64,000 bases of DNA from Allantophomopsis cytisporea. Taxonomy: Eukaryota; Ascomycota; Leotiomycetes; Phacidiales; Phacidiaceae. This document shows, one piece after another, positions 44,688 through 55,907 of the stretch. Below the pieces are notes generated by a model. It did not search any database. It was not told the DNA's origin and worked only from the letters and a program-made list of their open reading frames with translations. How positions within the stretch are numbered: the stretch's first letter is position 1; each line of letters starts with the position of its first letter. The position numbers were made by a program, and so were the translations under genes. The stretch spans positions 2,046,001 through 2,110,000 of the forward strand of contig CP103025.1 in assembly GCA_024752435.1 (NCBI GenBank), written 5' to 3'.

Positions 44688-46126
44688 TGTGGTTATTTCC
44701 CCCTGTTGAATTATATACGTCGGCCCTATTTTCATTTCTTTGATTTTCTTTTCATAGGCTCTCTCCTTGTGGCCGACGTCGAGCGTTTGTAATTGACAAG
44801 GAGGCTACATCGTATCCTAGAGGGTATCTGGTAGTTTAGTTTTTTCCCGGGAGCCATGGTGTACCTAGGACTTCAGCAGCAGAAAAAAGAAAAGTATGAT
44901 GCGTTGAATTCCAATATGCGTCTTGACAGTATGAGTGTTTGTTGTAATTTTGTACAAGAACTTGGGATGTTTTAAGTAACGTTCCTACATATCTCAATCA
45001 CCGTTGCGGAACTGGATTTCGAAACTGATGACCTTCAATTAGTGAATTCTTGCCTGAATATTTCATGATGGTCGCACTTATTTAACCACGGGTGACAGGA
45101 TATATTTATCCTATGACATGAACTTGACCCAAAGTTTCAAATCAGCGAATTATGATTACTTACTGATTTGAGATGTTTTTAGTTATCCAAAATCGTGCAA
45201 TTGTTTACAACTATGCATTAATTAAGATCCACGGAGATTGATTGCTGTACAATAGTTTTCAAGCAGCCCTTCATGCAGAACTCATGTGAGTACATATGGT
45301 CAACTCATCCAGAATATTTTTGATGAAGATGCCGTGCAGATGGCTGCTTTTGGTGCCAGAGTTAGAGAGGTAGCACTCATTATCAAAAGACATACCTATC
45401 GACGAGTTACTTAGACACCTTCATTACTTTCGCATACTTTCGCTCGTCCAACCTACCAATAATGAACTTAAATCGATATTTGGTATTTTAGACGGCTTAT
45501 TCTCTGAGGGACTGTTGCAGGGCCATAGTACTGGGTAAGTACATGTATGCATCCTCTCTCTGCGTTGATAGTGGTGTAAACTTTGTATTTGATTCATCTT
45601 ACACCAGGCAGTGGACCTCATATACAAGCTGTTATAGTCACAATGGCCTCATCAAGTTCTTTCCACAAATAGAATGAAGTGTTCATCATTTTTGCCTCGC
45701 TGCCGTTCAAGCCCTCATCGTTTCATTAAACTCACCATCCCGATAGGAGTCTTGCACAAGCCGGTTTCCACTTCGAGTGTCATCGTAGTGCAAAAAGTCA
45801 ACCATTGCCCACATCGAACCCAGCCTATGACTTGAGGTATTTTAAGTAGATAGATGAACCCATTCGACGGCTATGATAGGAGAGGAAAAAATAGTTGTGG
45901 TTATATTGGAACAATCATATGCATTGGCATGGGGAAGGGCAGCACGCATTATCACAGGTAGCAAGTTATGCAGTGGAACTGTATCAAGTAACCAAGCTGT
46001 TCCGACGGCCAACCTCCAAATTAGTCCATGTGAAATTCATACGCCAGGACTGGTATAACTGCATGTACAGTGAGGTAGCCATTATTCTTAAAGTTTAATT
46101 TTGGAGAGAAACCAAGCCAAGATACC
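44688..46126. other. Intergenic, convergent 3' ends
   Basis: 1.4 kb between Rsp5 (+) and Mpp10 (-). AT-rich; no ORF longer than about 70 codons and no repeat recognised. Confidence 0.5.
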
Positions 46127-48403
46127 CTACAACTTGAAGCCGCCTGCACCATTTCTAGCAGCGGCTTCCTGCACCTTATTGCCATCAACATCACGAACCT
46201 CACCCCTTTTACCAATAACCTTGACACCACCCCTCTTGAGATCAGAGAGTGTCTCAGCCTCACGCGCCTTCTTGCCCGTCTTCTTCTTGTCACCCTCAAG
46301 CCCACCACGCTTCTTGATCCTCTCCTTCTCCCTTCTTCTCCTCCTAAGTTTCTCCTCACGCGACATCTCCTGTCTTGCCACTGGAGCTCCACTCTTGGGT
46401 ACCACTTCGCCTGCTTCAATAGAAGCCTTCTCCTGTCCAGCCTTGTAGATCTCTTGAGGCGCGAGCATGCTGTCACCCCCATTGATGCCAGCGGCCGTCG
46501 AGGGCTGCGCATCTTCCATGGCAATGGTAGCCACGTCGGATACGACGGTGAGCGATGGGGCTGCGGGCTTGGGCTTGTAGTGCCAACTGCTGAGTGAATC
46601 TAGCTTGCCGCATACGTCTCTCCACAGACGTTCGATCTCGTCGTGTTCCTTCTTAAGCTTCTCATCAGACTTGCTGACATATGTATCTGGGTTGGTTGCC
46701 TTGATGTGCTCTTCTTCATACATCTCGGCAAGACTCTGCTGAGCCTTGTTATCATCCAACTCGAAGGCTCCACGTCGAGTTGTAGCTGGAGTCAAGGAAT
46801 CTGGGCGGCGACGGATGACTTCGTCGAACTCTTGGGCTAGGATACGGCGCTTGATGAGTTCTTCAATACTTTCACTGACCTCTGCTGTAATGACTGGTAC
46901 TGGCTTTCCGGTACGTTCAAAATCGAGGTCTTCTTCGAGGAGAGAGTTTAGAGGACGATCATTGGCCTTGGCTTCTCCCGAGAGAGTCCAGTCACGCTTG
47001 GCAACTGACGCCGCCTCAAGACGACGAATCTCCTCAGCCAATTTTGCTTGCCGGCGCTCGTGGGCTGAACGTCGGGATTTGGGGTCAGCAGGGTCCAAAT
47101 CTGAAAGGGCATCTCCCGAATCTTCATTGTCTGAAGCATCGTCAAAAAGATCACGACGGACATCCGCCATAGCACGCTCCATAGTCGTAGCATCATCCTC
47201 CACAGGTGCTTGGGCTCTCTTCTTTTCCTGACGGGCTTGATAAGCAGCTTCTCGTTCGCCCTTGCCGGCCTTTCGTGGAGGAGGCTCGAAGAAGTCCTTG
47301 TACAGTATATCATTTGTGTTATCTCCCGCATCGGCGACATCATGCATATCGGCATCCTCATCTTCATCTTCGCTGTCACCCATTGGGGCATTGAGGTCGA
47401 CGTTACCAAATGTTGGTCCACCTTCCTCGTCTTCGTCACTCTCTTCATCAATATCCATAGCAGCTTCTCTACTCTTGCTAGAAGTTGTCTTGAGGGCTTT
47501 GGGAAGCGGTGCGCTCATAGGGTCTGCATCCCAATCAATGTCTTCTTCGTCGCTTGCCTCGCCAGTATTAGGATCCGCATTTGCATCTGCTTGTTCAAGG
47601 AACTCGGTTTGCTTGTTGAAGTCGTCGATAGAGAAAAATCCATCATTCAGTCCGTGTGGGTCTTCGGAGAAAACACCTGTATCCTTCTCCTCTTCTTCTT
47701 CCTCGTCATCATCCTCTTCTTCATAATCGTTCTCTCCATCCATTGCTTCCAACATATCATCCATGTCTGCGCCGTCCTCGTCCTCGTCCTCATCCACGCC
47801 TTCCATGTCCTCGTCTTCACCATCAAGTTCTTCTTCATCCTCCTCATCCTCATCGTCGTCAGAATCAACCTCAAATCCATCTTTTCCAAACCTCATCATC
47901 TCCACCCCAGCATCTCTGACTTGTCCAGTAATCTTGACGCCAGGAATAACATCCTGTTCTGAACCTCCCAATTCCTCCAGAGCTCTTTCTGCATCATCTC
48001 TCAGAGCATCAATCACTCTTTTAGCCTGCTGCCAAACTTGCTCTACAGCAAATCCTTCAGTGTGAACCTTTCTAATTTTGAGAACTTCTCCATTGTCGAC
48101 CTTCTCTTCGCCACGCTTCCTCTTTTTGCGCTCATCCTTTAGTCTCTGAGTCTGCTCATCAGCGACCTGACCAGCCAAAGAGTCAAGTGTTGCTTTTGCA
48201 AACGCAATGCTGGCGTCCGGTATATCAGCGGTTGGCTGGATGAACGAATGTCGGTTTTCAGGCGCTAATAATTTGAGTAGCGCCTCGTTGGCGGAGCTGT
48301 TTGCGAAAGCCAAGGAGGTCATGTTGGCCTGGGATCGCGAGGGGTCTGACAGGGTGTGAGAGGTAGAGGTGTTGTCGGACGCTGAGCTCTCTGCTGTCGC
48401 CAT
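46127..48403 (-). CDS. MPP10: U3 snoRNP protein Mpp10
   Basis: Component of the U3 processome that acts with Imp3/Imp4 in 18S pre-rRNA cleavage in the nucleolus. Single exon, 758 aa from the Met at 48403 (MATAESS); an in-frame Met 75 bp upstream exists but sits in the leader. Long acidic runs (DDDEDEEDEEELDGED and several others, about residues 195-390) are typical. Family signatures: GFFSIDDFNKQTEFLEQ, DILYKDFFEPP, SAHERRQAKLAEEIRRLE, VPVITAEVSESIEELIKRRI, FDEVIRRRPDS, and C-terminal basic RRRRREKERIKKRGG. The strong Asp/Glu bias creates long antisense open frames that are artefacts. Confidence 0.96.
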   Translation of the reverse strand: MATAESSASDNTSTSHTLSDPSRSQANMTSLAFANSSANEALLKLLAPENRHSFIQPTADIPDASIAFAKATLDSLAGQVADEQTQRLKDERKKRKRGEEKVDNGEVLKIRKVHTEGFAVEQVWQQAKRVIDALRDDAERALEELGGSEQDVIPGVKITGQVRDAGVEMMRFGKDGFEVDSDDDEDEEDEEELDGEDEDMEGVDEDEDEDGADMDDMLEAMDGENDYEEEDDDEEEEEEKDTGVFSEDPHGLNDGFFSIDDFNKQTEFLEQADANADPNTGEASDEEDIDWDADPMSAPLPKALKTTSSKSREAAMDIDEESDEDEEGGPTFGNVDLNAPMGDSEDEDEDADMHDVADAGDNTNDILYKDFFEPPPRKAGKGEREAAYQARQEKKRAQAPVEDDATTMERAMADVRRDLFDDASDNEDSGDALSDLDPADPKSRRSAHERRQAKLAEEIRRLEAASVAKRDWTLSGEAKANDRPLNSLLEEDLDFERTGKPVPVITAEVSESIEELIKRRILAQEFDEVIRRRPDSLTPATTRRGAFELDDNKAQQSLAEMYEEEHIKATNPDTYVSKSDEKLKKEHDEIERLWRDVCGKLDSLSSWHYKPKPAAPSLTVVSDVATIAMEDAQPSTAAGINGGDSMLAPQEIYKAGQEKASIEAGEVVPKSGAPVARQEMSREEKLRRRRREKERIKKRGGLEGDKKKTGKKAREAETLSDLKRGGVKVIGKRGEVRDVDGNKVQEAAARNGAGGFKL

Positions 48404-51400
48404 CGTTTCTGCTGCGATTTGGCAATGCAAAATAATCGTCGGCGGAAACTTTAGCTGCCGTTTATTTTTTGGTTGCACTCGGATTTATTGATTTGCCGTC
48501 TCCGGTTATCGATAAGCATGCCCATCGTCTTGTATGGCCTAAGGCTCTAGTCGTCCATTCTGTGTTTCTGTGCACGATATCATTCCGGGAGCGTACCAAG
48601 TTACCTAAGGTGCTAAGTTAGGTGAGTAGTTGGTGGTGCTGTGCTGCACCACTGAAAGCTGTAAAATGAATTGAAGTTTCCAGTGGGTCTGGGACCGTAA
48701 ATTCCAAGCCCAGGACAAGCCACATTATCAGCGTGAGCAGGTCCGCTTGGATTTTATAACGCGAACTTGAGTTTTAGTCATTCTCAGAGGTTGCCATTTG
48801 ATATTTTGATGCAGTTGAAGATGAATACGATGCTGTCTGGAGTTCACTACGATAAGATATGGCTCTTTCTATTTTTCTTTTTCAATGTCTAGATTAAGGT
48901 AAAGTGTTGTCTTTTCTCTTCGTGGACACTTGAAATTCTCCAGTGAGAATTGATATTGTGAAGTGGCAGAATACACGACCAGAACCTCACGTAGATACCT
49001 TTCGTCAAGACCGTGGAGATACTACGTGGAAACATAAAGCTACAATATAGTCGTTGAATCATGACTGATTCCGCGATATAGATACGAATATAATGCTCTA
49101 CAGATCTCATCTCCAACACTTGCTCCTAGGAGATCGTGATCCCAAGATCCTTATACGCAGATTTTTAGGACATAACACCTCATGGAGGTCGATAAAAATT
49201 CCTACGACCTCTTGTCTTCACGGTTGCGATCATTCGGTTTGCCTTGAGGCTATCAGCTAACCGCCTAAAGTTCTTGCGATCGTGGATAGCCAGCCATATG
49301 TTTTGGTCAACTACTGCAGTTTCGCCAAAAGTTCATTCAAGAGAGCATGCATACATGGAGGTTTCGAGTAAAATCGAACGACATGTGGCTCTGCCGTACC
49401 CACGGCAAATCCCAGTGAATACTACATATATGTAAGAGCATGTTCAGCGTACAACAAAAGTTTGTCTTCTAGTCCAGTTTACCTGCCTATTCATACCTAG
49501 GGGTAATTAACAGTTGGCTGCAGTCGCGATCTGCTCCACCAGTGCGGTCCTGTCTCGGTAAGACGTCCGTCTGAAGGCCTGTTGGAAAGCATCTGGGTGC
49601 TACTCATAAACCCTGGAAGAGTCGATGTCGTGCAGGTAAAGCACACTGTGTAACGATTTTTCACAGTAGACTACGACCACAAAACTCAATTCCACTGTAG
49701 ATCGTCCTTATGAGTTGCAGTATCAAAGTTTGAGACCTCCTCCGTCGTGACGTCCCAGTCCTGTGCGTTTCCTGTCATTTATATGCAGTACCAAGCATAT
49801 TTCTGAGTACAACAAGCGTTCGCATAAGGAGTCAATTCCTTAGTTCTTATTTGCCAATGCTGGCATTCCAATACATAATAATTGAGGGGAGAAGATAGCC
49901 AGACAACTAGTACATGTCGGCCTCGTGAGCCAGTTATCAAGAGTGTCTCGGGGACTCGGGGTCGACTGCGACAATAATGGGCCCTCCCCGAACTGCCGTA
50001 TATACCGAATGTAGCCGGCGAGCAAGGCCTCAAAATTGCTATGGGGAATCTGCGGGTCTTTTGTGGGAGATACATGTCTTCTCGGGCCTGCTTAGCTGAC
50101 AGTGGACTTGAAGTTCAGAGAGCACCTAGACACGGAAAACCTGCCCATCAAGAGGGTTAGGTGGATCCGAATCAGGTACTTGCTCCATATTCAATATGAA
50201 CATGCATCAGAGAAGGTCAAGCTCGAACGCAAAGTGCACACACGAGCACTTACTTGATTGGTAGTCCTCCGCATTAAGTCGAGTAATTAATATGAGAATA
50301 GCTTCAATTGCTTGCTCTGACGCTTTGATCATGGATGAGACTGTGTGGATTAAATCCACGGCTGGTGGGGTCGGGGACGTTTCCCGAATGATGATTATCG
50401 TGTCAGTGCTTTGTGTCTTTACGTATGAACATCCCAACGTCTGCATCTAAGATATCAATCTACAACTCAATGAGAAGGTAGACATGATAACTTTGATAGT
50501 GCTTCCTGGTGCAGGTGCTCAAGAAGCATCATTTAGAAAGTTGGAGAAATTTACCCGGGCTTCCAACGATGATCACTCGCTGCTGTTCAAAATTCAAAGA
50601 AAGTAATAAGCGAAGAAAAAAAAGTGTCTACTCTTTTTCACAACCTAGCTTTTCCCTCCCGCATTAAGGGTCTTGAGGGATTTAGCGTTTGTCACATCTC
50701 AACTGATCTTGCTCATATGGTGATTTGCATATCATGCAGATACGCCAACATAAGAATATACGACAAGGCACAGTTACTGGACTCGAGCAACTACAGGTGC
50801 TTCAGTGCTTAGCTAGCATCTTTTTTTCTTTCGCCAGGGCCTTCTACTTCTAGTTAACAGGCATCTTGATGGATACTACGCAGATGAAAAAGACAGGGAA
50901 GAAAAGAGTAAGTTTGCCGCCAATGGCTCTAAGATTTCTTTGGATTTTTTTTTATCAGTTTTTTTTTGTTGTCTGGGCTGTTATGGATATGTACTGAAGA
51001 AAACGGCCGCTGCGATAAACATAGATGGAGGATCTCCATATGATTGGTGTACTACATGATATGTATGTACTGTACCTAGTATGTATGGGTGTGAAGTACG
51101 TATACTCTCCTGATTATTGTATGGCTTTTCCCTTGTGATCCCACCCCAAATCCTCGTCAGCTCTTGGCCAAGACGGCACTTGAAAGAAAATAGAGAAGAA
51201 AAGAAAATGTCCGTCGACGAATGGTCACTAGTTTATTTCTACTCAAGTCCCTACATACATAGGTACGTAGGGAATTGGGAACACTTGAAGACATCGGCTT
51301 AGAGGAGCGTGAGGAGAGAAGATCCATAATAAATCACGCTATTCTACAGCAGAGGATTGAAGATACATCCATGAGAAGAGGCACTGTGGGCACGGATTAC

Positions 51401-54351
51401 GGCCCGTGCAACCCCGTATGCCTGCTCTAACATTGGAATTTGGTTGATTTATGTACATGGTTGTGGTGGAGTAGATGGTTCCCATAGGCACCGCGGCTCC
51501 AAAGCCGATGAAAATTGGTTATGAATTTTCTGGACCGCATTCTATTCTCCACAACTGCAAAAATCTCGATGGCTATGTGCCGCTTATGGTGCTATGTATG
51601 TCTGTAATATGGATTACATACACAGGAGTACTAAGCAAAACTTAATCTGTCTACATATCCATGTTCCGTCTTTTAGACTTTTTCTAGTCGTGATGCGTCT
51701 TGAAAATTTGGTTAGGATAGTGAGCACAGATTTGGTTATCAAGATTTGTGGGTAAGTCGAACAATCTTCCGACCTCTCGCAAGTCCGTACTTTGCATGTG
51801 GTAGATAACCACAATCCCAAGGCCCATCCCCAGAACAGCCTCATACTCATGATTTGCTTGACAGTCTTTCTGATAACCGCTGTATTGCCCACAATCCCAT
51901 TCCTTATTAGATGTTTTGGACAGCTTGTGAGCAGGGTTCTATGTTCTGTCAGCGGGGCGTGCAGACCAAAAACCCAACTTAACATGTACCAAAGCTTGTA
52001 CATACAAGCTCTTGGATTACGGAGCATTACCTGTTCCAGAGTGAAGTACTTCAACATACTGTACGTATGTACATACGTAGTAGTATCTACGGGAACTACC
52101 GTTTGCAACGGTCCTTCAATAAGTATGCTAGGATAAAGGGCTTTGCAGAGTGACATTTGTACAAGTACAGGGATACAGTGTTTTGTCCCAGCATCGATCT
52201 ACTCAGTGCTAAGTATCCATACTACTGATTATCAAAAGGGAGTAGAGAGTATTTTACATCGGTCTTGGAGAACGATGATTAGATCTCTGCTCTTTGGTCT
52301 CCCCCTCCCCAAAACTCAATCAGCTTGAGCTGGAGCCTGAAAGAAGAAGTAGCATCATTGTCCGAGAATCCGAAGTGTGTTGTCGGGATACTGTTGTCGA
52401 GATGAGAGAGACCGATCACAATAACAATGCACACGGACATGTATGTAAGTAAATAGAACGAACCGATAGTCATTCCTTTCCGATGCCGAAGATCACCGGC
52501 GTACTTGTAAATGTTGTGTAGTGATGAAGATGTACAAATGACCTATACGTATGGAATGTATCTCCAGGAATGTAATCCAATGTATGAGCAGAAGATGATC
52601 CTTCTGCGCATGTCTTCAGACTAATGTGAGATGGCTCAAACCTTGTATTCAATTCAATGTCGGCGCGCCAATTATAAACAATCGACGATACTCAAAGCAC
52701 TCGGTGGTTTGGAGATGTCTAGGGAAATCACAATATGGAGTGCCCAATAATGCCCACCAAGTGCTCATTTGGTGAGCGTCTAGCACTCATCAATTTCCAA
52801 CGTTGCCCCTTCACTACCTATCACATGCGAGTTAGAGTTACGCTTGGTTCCTGGAACGAAGCTCATGTCAACAGCGTCAACACCGTCCAACACCAACGAT
52901 TCTCAATCATCTCCAATGATAGTAGTATGTCGATACTGATAAATTCTGTAGAGTAAAGAAGCATTTATGACGCTCTTCCATACTCGAACGAACAGTACTT
53001 CTATACACAACATGCTGTGGCAACCAGACTATTGGTGTAACTACAGCAATATTCCATCGTCGTACCAAGTTCTTCGTCCGTCATCTCCATCATTGTCATC
53101 ATCATTTTCTTTCACCTTACTGTTCCCATTTCTTCGTGTGAGGGAGGTCACACGACGACTTTCCGCATTTGGTCTCTCTATCAGTGGTTGTCCTTCTCAA
53201 CCTGCAGATGATATATACGCGCCACACCCACACCCACCCACTATCACACAGTAAGCCGATAACGTTGTAGGAAGATACGTTGTACTCTCGACTGAAAGAA
53301 CCCCTCTTTACTTGCGTTGCGAAGCACTTGAAGCACGCGAGCAATTACGGAATTCCATGACACTCGGTTGGCATCTCCACTCTCCTGCAATACTACCGAC
53401 GCTCTAGAGCTGTTTTCATACTTTCTACTGTAAGTACATATCACTTGATAGGGTGTCTTTGACGCTCCGGTGTGTGTCCCCTCTCATACATACAGCCCGC
53501 GTGCTCAATTGCCTTTCTCGCCCGGGCACTGCTGAGCCTGCTGCCGGGCTTGCGGTACAGCCAGCATATCATTAATAGTGGAGGCCCGTCTGCTGCGAAT
53601 AGCCCCAAGGGATCCTTGAAGGTCTCTCCAACACTTACTGCGTACAACTCGAGGTTCTATCGTCCGATTGGAGTGCTTCGGTCTTGCTGCTGCGGAAAAG
53701 GCGAGGAATACCCTCTTGGAAATCGACTTGCAGTTAGTTGGGCTTGAAGGGAAAACAAGAGCTAAAGGATAATCCCGTTGTTGCTGTTGGCGGGGCAGGT
53801 ATTAATACATATATCATTTGAAGTGATCCCCTACTTCGCTGATAGGATTCAATTCCTTCTCACCCTCTCAAATCCCTTTCACTACTGACCTCCCATTACT
53901 CCCTGTCTATCTCTCATACAACCTTTCCCTCGATATCGGTCCGCATCGACTACTCTGAGTACGAAGTGCATATGGTTGAGTTCACTTCCCACAACTTAAC
54001 CTGAATCTCGAGCGTCATCTTCAATTTCCCCTCCCCACTGGGCGCGCACTGTTCAGTCCGACGCAGGCGACTTCTTCACTGCCCCTTCTGGTGGCACCCG
54101 GACACCTGGTGGACACTACTACGTACGCTAATAAACCAACTTAATACCCGAGTGACATCCACCACCCACCATGCTTCAGCAGTAAGAAGACAACACAGCA
54201 ACCACCAACGAATTACCGCAACCCAATCGTCAGCGCCCGTTATTTGTTTTCTTGTTGTGTGCACACCAAACGACCACCAACGACCATTCTTTGCAAACAG
54301 AATCATATAATTTGCACGTCTCACAGCTTCTAAACCACATCTTCAGGAGGG
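48404..54351. other. Long gene-poor region with decayed coding fragments
   Basis: 5.9 kb with no supportable intact gene. It includes the Mpp10 promoter (to about 48.8 kb), coding-like remnants on the minus strand (49180-49332, 49507-49599, 50207-50446), an AT-rich middle (50.5-53.0 kb) with poly-T tracts around 50945-50975, a GC-rich island at 53465-53750, and a long pyrimidine-rich leader for the SPX gene (53.8-54.35 kb). No terminal repeats of a transposon were seen. Confidence 0.5.
49180..50446 (-). pseudogene. Possible relic of a HeLo (prion-inhibition) domain gene
   Basis: Three coding-like blocks in order on the minus strand. 50207..50446 contains VDLIHTVSSMIKASEQAIEA and ends its best part at a perfect GTAAGT donor. 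49507..49599 reads HPDAFQQAFRRTSYRDRTAL. 49180..49332 reads VVDQNIWLAIHDRKNFRRLA, then a basic tail and stop; W-A-I-x-D-[KR]-x-x-F-x-x-L resembles the conserved segment of fungal HeLo/HET-S-type N-terminal domains (from memory). Frames do not join cleanly and stops intervene, so this is a decayed gene at best. HeLo proteins act in heterokaryon incompatibility; nothing functional can be claimed here. Confidence 0.25.
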
Positions 54352-55907
54352 ATGAAGTACGGTCAGACACTACAGCAGCACTCGGTGCCGCAATGGACCC
54401 CTCGTGAGTATTCCCATCCTTTCCGACGCCTTCTGCGGCCTTCACGTGCACAATAATTGGCCAATCGCTGACGTCAATCGTCAATAGATAACATTGATTA
54501 CAACGAATTGAAGCAACACATCAAAAGCTTCACCTCGCATAGTGAAGGACAAGCTCTTACCATTCCTGGTCAAGATGATCACGAACTGCAGCAATTCGAG
54601 GACCGTTTCTTCCACGAGTTGACTCTACAACATGATCGCGTCGAACTTTTTGTCAAGGATAAATCTGAGGAGATCCACCGTCGCCTACGTGAGTACTTTC
54701 AACAGAAATTTCGATGTAATGCAGGCATACTGACAGGCAAAAGAACACTTCAACACCGTTATACTTCGATTGGCAGAACGTTATGCTGGGGTGAAAGGCT
54801 CCAACAAAATTGCGAGACGCCAAGAGAAATTCTCCAAGGCGGAATCACAAATCTTAAGATGCGGTGAAGATATCCAGTCGCTTGATAAATTTATCGACCT
54901 TCAACGTACCGGTTTCCGCAAAATCCTTAAGAAGTACAAGGTTTGTACAACCCCTCATCTTTTCATCGGGTTGTATCTAAGCTTATCAATTCTTGCAGAA
55001 ATGGACTCGATCATCAACCCTGTCAGAACGTTTCAACGAAGAAGTACTTACACCCAAATCGTTCTGTAAGAGATCTTTCGAGCCCCTGAAAATACAATAT
55101 AACAATGTATATTCTCTCTTCCGAGAAAAATCACCAGCGCCTACATCAGGGGATGGAACCCCTAAGGGATCAGAACGGCGTCGAAACGAGAGTCGGACAG
55201 TCCAGCCACAAATGCAGGAAATAGCCCAACGCTCATGGAATGAATATGACGATGGCAGTGAAAACGGCGATAACGAACCATACACCATATACGTTAATTC
55301 CGATGATGGGTCAACATTCCCTGGCTATGAGAGTATGAAAAGTGCTTCGGTCAGGCTTGCATCAAGTGTGCGTGGCATTCCAAGTAAATTGCAATCGCTC
55401 TTTTCGCCCGATGCAACTGCCCATGAGCGCCGACCCCTCCTCCCATCAACAATGCAAGATTCAAACATTTACACCCATCCCAACAGCACGGAGACGGACT
55501 TAGAGACCGACGCTGACGGCGACGATTCGTCCTCCAATGACTTTCCGTCTGGTTATGCCGTCCACTATGCGACGTTTCCTTCCATGGAGGACCAGAGAAT
55601 GTCCGCATATCAGGAATTGGTTCTCTTCCGTGGCGGCATCGCTTGTTATGTCACATCTCTTATCCTGCTCTTCATTGCCTCGATCCTAATGGCTACTGGG
55701 CGGCACAAGCTCAGAATTGAGGTCGATCTCGGCGTCGTCGTCGCTGTAGTTACAAGTATCTTCTTTGCAATCCTTGGCCTGGCCAGCATGTCGTACAGGC
55801 AGAAAAAGGGATCCCTCTCCCTAATAGTCTCCGTGGTTCTGTTCATTATCATATGTCTCGTCAATGGTGGATTGTTAGTGTTTGTCGTCGGCAACACAGC
55901 TTTCTAG
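54352..55907 (+). CDS. SPX-domain protein with three C-terminal transmembrane helices (Vtc5-like)
   Basis: Exons 54352..54403, 54488..54688, 54744..54940, 54999..55907; 452 aa. The SPX domain, a sensor of inositol pyrophosphates, opens with MKYGQTLQQHSVPQW, then NIDYNELKQHIKSF, ELTLQHDRVELFVKDKSEEI and ends with the basic DLQRTGFRKILKKYKKWTRS that carries the lysine cluster. A Ser-rich spacer follows, then three hydrophobic helices at about 362-382, 393-413 and 425-447 (CYVTSLILLFIASILMA, VVVAVVTSIFFAILGL, LIVSVVLFIIICLVNGGLL), resembling the Vtc1-like membrane part. There is no polyphosphate-polymerase domain, so it resembles yeast Vtc5, which enhances vacuolar polyphosphate synthesis. At the second intron the AG at 54743 is used; nearer AGs break the frame. 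Confidence 0.88.

Noticed and set aside
47210..47962. 250-codon plus-strand open frame rich in Leu/Phe/Ile
   Set aside because: It is exactly antisense to the Asp/Glu-rich runs of Mpp10; GAN codons read in reverse give Ser/Leu/Phe-rich frames without stops.
51614..52156. 180-codon minus-strand open frame in the gene-poor region
   Set aside because: No recognisable domain, odd composition (Cys/Trp/Tyr scattered), overlapped by a 114-codon frame on the other strand. Length is near the chance limit for this region, so not annotated.
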